Source: Porphyromonadaceae bacterium (GTDB lineage Bacteria; Bacteroidota; Bacteroidia; Bacteroidales; UBA11471). From it: a stretch of DNA of 6,955 bases. Positions 1 through 6,955 of the stretch are shown here, piece by piece. Position numbers and translations under genes: made by a program. Position 1 is the stretch's first letter. Each line of letters opens with the position of its first letter. The stretch is taken from contig JAJQIP010000144.1 in the NCBI GenBank assembly GCA_021199145.1, positions 1-6,955 on the forward strand, read 5' to 3'. The notes under the pieces are model-generated. The model did no database searches and was not told the DNA's origin. It saw nothing but the letters and a program-made list of their open reading frames with translations.

Positions 1-257
1 TCTATCAGGTGGGGGACGGTATGCAGATTACCCTCGCCGGTGCATTGCGGGGTCTCGGGATTGTCAAACCGATGGTGTGGATGGCCTTTGTCAGCTACTT
101 CATCATCAGCCTTCCCTTCTCCTACTTCTTCGCCTTCGGATGCAACGGCGGTGCGCCGGGGGTCTGGTGGGGGTATCCCATAGGTCTGAGTTCGGCCGCT
201 CTGCTCTACTTCCAACACTTTTACCGGAAGAGCCAACCATCTCCAAAAGGGGAATGA
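1..257 (+). CDS. MATE family efflux transporter, C-terminal fragment
   Basis: This is the last 84 codons of a gene that begins left of the window; the first complete codon is at base 3 and TGA is at 255-257. The visible start reads YQVGDGMQ and continues into ALRGLGIVKPM. This matches the conserved 'QxGDGxQ...ALRG...VKPM' stretch near the end of MATE (NorM/DinF-like) multidrug and toxin extrusion transporters. Two hydrophobic segments follow, one starting at PMVWMAFVSYF and one starting at GVWWGYPIGLSS, as expected for the last two of the twelve membrane helices. A short charged tail (YRKSQPSPKGE) ends the protein. Family members use a Na+ or H+ gradient to export cationic compounds across the inner membrane; the substrate cannot be read from this fragment. 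It converges on ygiQ, with 22 bp between the stop codons and no clear terminator there. The GTG at base 9 is internal, not the start. Confidence 0.88.
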   Translation, partial: YQVGDGMQITLAGALRGLGIVKPMVWMAFVSYFIISLPFSYFFAFGCNGGAPGVWWGYPIGLSSAALLYFQHFYRKSQPSPKGE

Positions 258-282
258 TTTCTAACTTACTAAAGGAAAATTA

Positions 283-309
283 CCGCTTCGACCGCTTGGA
301 CCGTTTGGG
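283..309 (-). repeat. Three imperfect 9-bp tandem units at the ygiQ 3' end
   Basis: On the + strand the units read ccgcttcga, ccgcttgga and ccgtttggg. They encode the terminal PKRSKRSKR part of YgiQ immediately before the TAA at 280-282. The units differ from one another by one to a few bases. The pattern is compatible with replication slippage, and gives the protein a lysine/arginine-rich tail. Confidence 0.6.
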
Positions 310-2171
310 CGACGGGGGAGTGGAATAACGGTTTCCAAACAGTTTCACCAACAGATCTTCCCGACGCATCCGACGGAGTTCCTGCTCGATACCCCGACGG
401 AACTCCGGTTTGTACCAGAAGAAAAACTGCCGCTGGGCCAACTTCTCTTCCGCCGTGCGGGCCGTATAGACTCTCTCCCCTGTACAGGGGTTAAAACCGG
501 CATAATAGGTCTCGGTGGCCAAGGTCATCGGGGTCGGGGTGAAATCCTGCACCTGTTCGAGAAGGAAATTCAGATTCTTGGTTATCGTGGCCAATTCGGC
601 CATGTCGACAGGCCGGCAACCCGGGTGGCTCGACATGAAATAGGGTATCAACTGCTGACGGAGTCCGTGCACCTCATTAATGCGCTCAAAAATAGTGCGG
701 AACTGTTCGAACTGCTTGAAATCGGGTTTGCGCATGCACCCCAAGACCTCTCGGGAAACATGCTCAGGGGCCACTTTGAGACGGCCGGAGACATGACGGG
801 TTATCAACTCCTCGATATATTCCCGGGAAGCGGCGTTGAGCGCCTCTTCGGCATTGCGGGGCAACAACAGGTCATACCGTATGCCGCTCCCGATAAACGA
901 CCGTTTGACTCCAGGCATGCGGTCGACAGCCCGATACAGGTGAAGGAGCGGCCGGTGGTCGATATGCAGGTTGGGACATACGGCCGGCCATAGACACGAA
1001 GGGCGCCGACACGCCCGACAAGCCGACAGCTTCTTGCCGTTCATGCGATACATGTTGGCCGACGGACCGCCTAAATCGCTCAGATTTCCTTTGAAGTCAG
1101 GCATAGCGACAATCTGCTTCACCTCCCGCAGAACCGATGCCTCGGAACGGGAGGAGATGAATTTTCCCTGATGGGCGGAGAGGGTACAAAAGGCGCAACC
1201 GCCGAAACAGCCCCGATGCAACGTTATCGAGAACTTAATCATTTCAAAGGCCGGTATCGTCTTTCCCTGATAGCGGGGATGGGGCAACCGAGTAAAGGGT
1301 AAATCATAAATGGCATCGAGTTCAGCTTCGCTTATGGGCGGCCAAGGGGGATTAATCTTCAACGCCTTCTCTCCGCACTGCTGCCACAAGAGACGGGCGG
1401 CATAGCGGTTGGACTCCTCCTCTACAACTGCAAAGTTCCGGGCTTGTGCCCTACGGCTCTTCAGACAAACTTCATGGGGAGCCAGCACGCAATAGTTTTC
1501 TCCCTCCTTCTCCGCCGGCATATCGGCGACAGGACGGACCACAACCGTCTGGGGAATGTCACACAGGGCCGATACCGGTTCTCCGTCACGCAACCGTCGG
1601 GCAATCTCCCGCAAAGTCTGTTCGCCCATGCCGTACGACAATATATCGGCTCCGCTCTCTATCAGGATACTGGGACGCAGACAATCCTGCCAATAATCGT
1701 AATGGGTTATCCGCCGCAACGAGGCCTCAATACCCCCAATGACGACCGGGACATCGGGGTAAAGTTCTTTCAAAATGCGGGTATAGACAATCGTCGGGTA
1801 ATCGGGCCGCATTCCCGGCCGGCCGTCGGGTGTGTAAGCATCATCGGAACGTAACCGCTTGTTGGCCGTATAGTGGTTGACCATGGAATCCATCGCTCCT
1901 GCAGAAACACCGAAAAAGAGACGGGGCCGTCCCAATTTCTTGAAGTCCCGCAAATCATCCCGCCAATTGGGGTGCGGCACAAGGGCCACCCGCAACCCTT
2001 CGGCTTCCAACACCCGACCGATAACCGACGCTCCGAACGAGGGATGATCGACATAGGCATCACCCGAAAAGAGTATCACATCGACCCACTCCCACCCACG
2101 CCGTTCAAGCTCTTTGCGGGAGGTAGGCAACCATCGTTCTATTTCAAGGGTTGGGACTGACACAGGAGACT

Positions 2172-4205
<2,034 letters not shown>

Positions 4206-4268
4206 TTTCTCCGACTATAAGGCAAGGTTTTCTGCAGAATCGGAAAGGCGAACCGACCTGCTCCTACG

Positions 4269-4280
4269 CCTTTGCAAAGG
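4269..4280. promoter_or_regulatory. 12-bp perfect palindrome overlapping the uvrB -7 box
   Basis: CCTTTGCAAAGG is perfectly self-complementary and shares six bases (4275-4280) with the predicted -7 box. Flanking CTAC (4264-4267) and GTAG (4280-4283) extend the symmetry imperfectly. Such a position would suit a dimeric regulator, but half of the symmetry follows from the promoter consensus itself, so an operator role is inference only. Confidence 0.35.
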
Positions 4281-4282
4281 TA
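4275..4282 (-). promoter_or_regulatory. Likely uvrB (uvrB-ygiQ) promoter, -7 box
   Basis: Read on the - strand this octamer is TACCTTTG, a perfect match to the Bacteroidota primary sigma factor -7 consensus TAnnTTTG. It lies 69 bases upstream of the uvrB ATG, which would leave a leader of roughly 60 nucleotides. No good TTTG -33 element is visible at the usual 19-21 bp spacing; only a poor GTTAG occurs near there. The assignment rests on the -7 box and its position. Confidence 0.6.
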
Positions 4283-4370
4283 GAAAAATCTCCTGTTCCC
4301 TAACGATGTACAGGGAGAGAAATGGGAAAGATTTGTGACGATAAGGAAAACAATGTTTTGGGATAATCTT

Positions 4371-4378
4371 TATCTTTA
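4371..4378 (+). promoter_or_regulatory. Candidate map promoter, -7 box
   Basis: TATCTTTA matches TAnnTTTG at all but the last position and lies 18 bases before the map ATG. A TTTG at 4357-4360 is too close to serve as a -33 element, and nothing convincing lies at 19-21 bp. The leader would be very short. This is a tentative call. Confidence 0.35.
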
Positions 4379-4396
4379 CACCCAAATAGAGAAAAT

Positions 4397-5254
4397 ATGT
4401 CCCATAAAATCATACACAATTGGAGAATCTCTAAAGATGAGCCGATTACCGAACTCGATAAGAAGGTTCTCTTTTTCCAGAACCGAGGTTGCCTGGTCCC
4501 GAGACGTAGCTTGATAAAGAGCCGTGAACAGATTGAGGGCATACGCCGGAGCGGAATTGTGAACACAGGTGTACTCGATTTGGTCGCCCAAGAGATAAAA
4601 GTCGGCATGTCAACGGCTGAAATCGACCGTATGGTCTACGACTACACAGTCTCGCACGGAGCTATCCCCGCCCCGCTCCACTACGAAGGGTTTCCCAAGA
4701 GTGTATGCACCTCTATCAACGAAGTGGTATGCCACGGCATTCCCAGCGAAAGGGAAATTCTAAAGGAAGGGGATATCATCAATGTCGATGTCTCGACGAT
4801 TCTCGACGGCTACTATTCCGATGCCTCCCGCATGTTCATCCTCGGAACCACCTCTCCCGAAAAGGAGAAACTGGTCCGTGTCACGAAGGAGTGTCTTGAA
4901 ATAGGGATGGAGGCGGCCAAACCTTTCGGTTTTGTCGGAGATATCGGAAATGCCATTCAACGGCATGCCGAAAAGAACGGTTTCTCAGTTGTACGGGATC
5001 TTTGCGGACACGGGGTGGGCCTCGCTTTTCACGAAGAGCCGGAGGTGCTCCATTTCGGCCGCAAAGGTACAGGCATGCTGCTCGTCCCAGGCATGGTATT
5101 CACCATTGAACCCATGATTAACATGGGCGACTGGCGGGTCCTCATCGATGAGAACGACGGTTGGACGGTCACCAGCAGGGACAGATTACCTTCCGCCCAA
5201 TGGGAACATACTTTCCTGATGACAGAAAAGGGACTGGAGATTCTCTCTTATTAA
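4397..5254 (+). CDS. map: Type I methionine aminopeptidase
   Basis: The enzyme removes the initiator methionine from nascent cytosolic proteins using a dinuclear metal centre. The complete pita-bread ligand set is present: D131 and D142 (INVDVSTILDGYYSD), H205 (CGHGVG), E238 (FTIEPM) and E270 (QWEHT). The catalytic histidines are also recognisable: H113 in VCHGIP and H212 in FHEEP. KSVCTSINEVVCHGIPSE is near-identical to the family signature. At 285 residues it is about 20 longer than the 264-residue Escherichia coli enzyme. The extra length is an N-terminal extension of about 40 residues before the SREQIEGIRRSG helix, partly offset by a shorter C-terminus. Similar extensions occur in Bacteroidota paralogues, and many of these genomes carry a second map elsewhere. 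The ATG at 4397 has an A-rich upstream (agagaaaat) rather than a clear ribosome binding site. Its promoter region is shared divergently with uvrB, and its 3' end converges on the beta-helix gene 42 bp away. Confidence 0.96.
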   Translation: MSHKIIHNWRISKDEPITELDKKVLFFQNRGCLVPRRSLIKSREQIEGIRRSGIVNTGVLDLVAQEIKVGMSTAEIDRMVYDYTVSHGAIPAPLHYEGFPKSVCTSINEVVCHGIPSEREILKEGDIINVDVSTILDGYYSDASRMFILGTTSPEKEKLVRVTKECLEIGMEAAKPFGFVGDIGNAIQRHAEKNGFSVVRDLCGHGVGLAFHEEPEVLHFGRKGTGMLLVPGMVFTIEPMINMGDWRVLIDENDGWTVTSRDRLPSAQWEHTFLMTEKGLEILSY

Positions 5255-5274
5255 CGCTCCAATTTATTCTTGAA

Positions 5275-5292
5275 ATCTGTTTTCCGACAGAT
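5275..5292. terminator. Small inverted repeat between convergent genes, possible bidirectional terminator
   Basis: ATCTGT (5275-5280) and ACAGAT (5287-5292) form a 6-bp stem around a 6-base loop, TTTCCG. An alternative pairing uses AAATCT (5273-5278) and AGATTT (5293-5298). It fills the 42-bp gap between map and the convergent beta-helix gene, where a shared terminator would be expected. The stem is short and AT-rich, and neither side has a long T run, so a strong intrinsic terminator is doubtful. Confidence 0.35.
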
Positions 5293-5296
5293 AGAT

Positions 5297-6955
5297 TTAT
5301 CGTCGGGAGGGTCCGCCGTTCATGCCGCCGGAGGTGGAACCGGTAACCATCGTCACCACACTATTTGCGGTAAAAGTGCCCAATTGGGTGCCGTTCGACC
5401 AGCTTCCCCCTTCATACCATCCGTTCCAACTGTCGGTCTCATCCGATAACGTTCCCCCTTTCGACACGGTATAGGTCGAACCGGAGGTTATCTCCGGAGA
5501 ACTGAAAAGGAGGGTCATGCTGCTCATTGTCCGAGGTAATTCGTATGTCAGAATAGGTGTTCCATCACTGTCCTGAATACAAAGCATCACCCCTTTTGTC
5601 GCTGAAAGTCCCTTATAAACCACCGACCGTTGTGTACTGGACGAAGAAGGGGATGTGGTATCGCCTCCCGTACCGATAATGATTCCGCCCGAAACGGTAA
5701 AATTCGTACTGAAATCGCAGTCAAACCCTGCCTCCGGAGCGGAACAGCCCGAAGCAATGACCAGACCGCCGGTAATAGAGAGTGTCCCGTTGGAATCGAT
5801 GCCGTCGTTATTCACGGCGTAGGCATATACCTTACCGCCTGTAATGGTGATACTGTTCGAGGCATTTATAGCGTCATCATAAGCATAGACATAAATCTCC
5901 CCGCCATTGATGACCATATCCGCTTTGCTTTCGAGTCCTTCCGACCCGTCGCTTTTACCGGTAACGGAGATATTCAGTTGTCCGCCGTTGATGGTGACAT
6001 TCCCGTCGGCCTTGACTCCCTTGGGCGAAGAGGTGAGACTGCTGCTATACGTGTATTTGCCGCCAGAAGTCGTTATCGTGATAGTGCCGTCGTCTATTTG
6101 CAAAGAGCCGTCCGAACTGATTCCCTTTCCTCCTGTTCCAGTGCTTTTCAGGGTCAACTCCCCACCGGTAACGAAAATGTTCCCGTCCGATTTGAGACAA
6201 GAGGCCGAAGAGGTGTCTTGTTCATCTGCGTCGTATTCCGAACCGCCTGAAGTGTTGAGCAGCAATTTGCCGCCGTTGACCACAATGTCCAAATCAGTTT
6301 TGATGCACTTGCCGGCAGTAGAAGAGACATTGGCATAAATCAAGCCGCCGTTAATCTGTACGCCAATGCCGTCATCCTCATCGCCCTTGACATGGATGGC
6401 GTTTTTCGCTGCATCTTCTACGACAAGCGTCACGCCCGGACGCATATAAAAGTAACCGTCTGTGACAAGAGCATGTTTATACCGCCCTTTGAGCACCAAC
6501 ACTCCGGTCCCGCTGAAAATCAGATTTCCTTCGCTGAAAAAACAGCCCTTGCGGTCCTCATCGGCGGAGGTCGCTCCGTCTAAATAATAGAAGTCGTCGC
6601 TATAAGTCGAAGCGTCTGTCAGATAGTTGGTCGTTCCTTCCGCCAGATGGACAAAGGCTCTCTTGTGACACTGGTCGTTGATAGCCGGACCGCACGAAGA
6701 GGTCAGCTCCACGCCCGCCAAAGTGAGTTTGAACTTTTTTTCTCCATAGATTTTCAACGATCCGTCATCGCTCTTCCCCTGCACGATAAGCTCCACATTT
6801 TTTACCGAGTTGGTCTGCATATCAATCGTCACATGACTTCCCTCGATATAGGAAAGGACCTTGCTGTTGTCGCTCTCTACCGTGGCTGTCGTGTCATCGT
6901 AGGTAACGGTCACACTGGTCGTGAATGAATTGGCTTCCCAATAGAGGTCTTCATC
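5297..6955 (-). CDS. Cthe_2159-like (DUF4353-type) beta-helix carbohydrate-binding protein, N-terminus outside window
   Basis: The frame stays open to the right edge, reading DEDLYWEANSFTTS before the GTG at 6913, so that GTG is internal and the protein is 5'-truncated. Counting from that GTG as residue 1, nine turns carry an [IV]-x-[GD]-G signature near residues 187, 212, 248, 273, 308, 335, 357, 380 and 407. Many are preceded by K-x-D or D-x-N segments (CIKTD, CLKSDG, GVKADG, GIDSNG). This repeating pattern, with AGVELTSSCGPAI before it and SSPEITSGSTYTVSKGG after it, fits the Cthe_2159 family. Its prototype is a right-handed parallel beta-helix from Clostridium thermocellum reported to bind calcium and polysaccharides. 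The acidic residues between turns could be metal ligands (inference). The C-terminal part from about 430 looks like a beta-sandwich-like cap and ends in a Gly/Ser-rich GGMNGGPSRR tail. A signal or lipoprotein peptide would be expected beyond the edge. No catalytic function can be assigned. Confidence 0.85.
   Translation of the reverse strand, partial: DEDLYWEANSFTTSVTVTYDDTTATVESDNSKVLSYIEGSHVTIDMQTNSVKNVELIVQGKSDDGSLKIYGEKKFKLTLAGVELTSSCGPAINDQCHKRAFVHLAEGTTNYLTDASTYSDDFYYLDGATSADEDRKGCFFSEGNLIFSGTGVLVLKGRYKHALVTDGYFYMRPGVTLVVEDAAKNAIHVKGDEDDGIGVQINGGLIYANVSSTAGKCIKTDLDIVVNGGKLLLNTSGGSEYDADEQDTSSASCLKSDGNIFVTGGELTLKSTGTGGKGISSDGSLQIDDGTITITTSGGKYTYSSSLTSSPKGVKADGNVTINGGQLNISVTGKSDGSEGLESKADMVINGGEIYVYAYDDAINASNSITITGGKVYAYAVNNDGIDSNGTLSITGGLVIASGCSAPEAGFDCDFSTNFTVSGGIIIGTGGDTTSPSSSSTQRSVVYKGLSATKGVMLCIQDSDGTPILTYELPRTMSSMTLLFSSPEITSGSTYTVSKGGTLSDETDSWNGWYEGGSWSNGTQLGTFTANSVVTMVTGSTSGGMNGGPSRR

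Noticed and set aside
258..279. Terminator between the MATE gene and ygiQ
   Set aside because: The 22-bp gap shows no inverted repeat followed by a T run on either strand.
4206..4396. Small RNA or riboswitch in the divergent intergenic region
   Set aside because: Apart from the promoter elements and the 12-bp palindrome I see no extended stem structure or known aptamer motif, and the space is only 191 bp.
4300..4608. 102-codon frame on the - strand spanning the map start and the intergenic region
   Set aside because: It would overlap the conserved map N-terminal region and both candidate promoters, and its translation shows no family features.
5630..6250. 206-codon open frame on the + strand, antisense to the beta-helix gene
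   Set aside because: The translation has no recognisable domain and mirrors the repetitive Gly/Asp/Ser codons of the opposite strand, which rarely create stops.
6911..6913. GTG as the start of the beta-helix gene
   Set aside because: The reading frame continues upstream without a stop to base 6955, so the gene is cut by the window edge and the GTG codes for an internal valine.

Overview
The window looks like an ordinary chromosomal stretch from a member of the Bacteroidota, probably order Bacteroidales. The evidence is a perfect TAnnTTTG-type promoter element upstream of uvrB, weak or absent Shine-Dalgarno sequences, and protein wording typical of this group, for example the SLTQTAGRAARN form of UvrB motif VI and a type I methionine aminopeptidase with a long N-terminal extension. 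Genus cannot be decided from the sequence alone.

Layout from left to right: the 3' end of a MATE-family efflux transporter (+ strand, 1-257) converges on ygiQ (- strand, 280-2208), an UPF0313/YgiQ radical SAM protein. uvrB (- strand, 2172-4205) lies directly upstream of ygiQ and overlaps it by 37 bp, so the two probably form a uvrB-ygiQ operon. A 191-bp divergent intergenic region (4206-4396) holds the likely uvrB promoter, a 12-bp palindrome overlapping its -7 box, and a weaker candidate promoter for map. map (+ strand, 4397-5254) encodes a complete type I methionine aminopeptidase. It converges on a large reading frame (- strand, 5297-6955) that stays open to the right edge; this is a Cthe_2159-like (DUF4353-type) parallel beta-helix carbohydrate-binding protein without its N-terminus. 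A small inverted repeat sits between these last two genes.

The genes do not form one visible pathway. They cover drug or metabolite efflux, an uncharacterised radical SAM enzyme, nucleotide excision repair, N-terminal methionine removal, and probably cell-surface polysaccharide binding. The only functional grouping the layout supports is uvrB with ygiQ. I see no tRNA, rRNA, CRISPR array, insertion sequence or phage gene, and no gene-free stretch longer than 300 bases. I found no convincing new multi-gene system; the points most worth a second look are the beta-helix protein, the palindromic uvrB promoter and the uvrB-ygiQ coupling.
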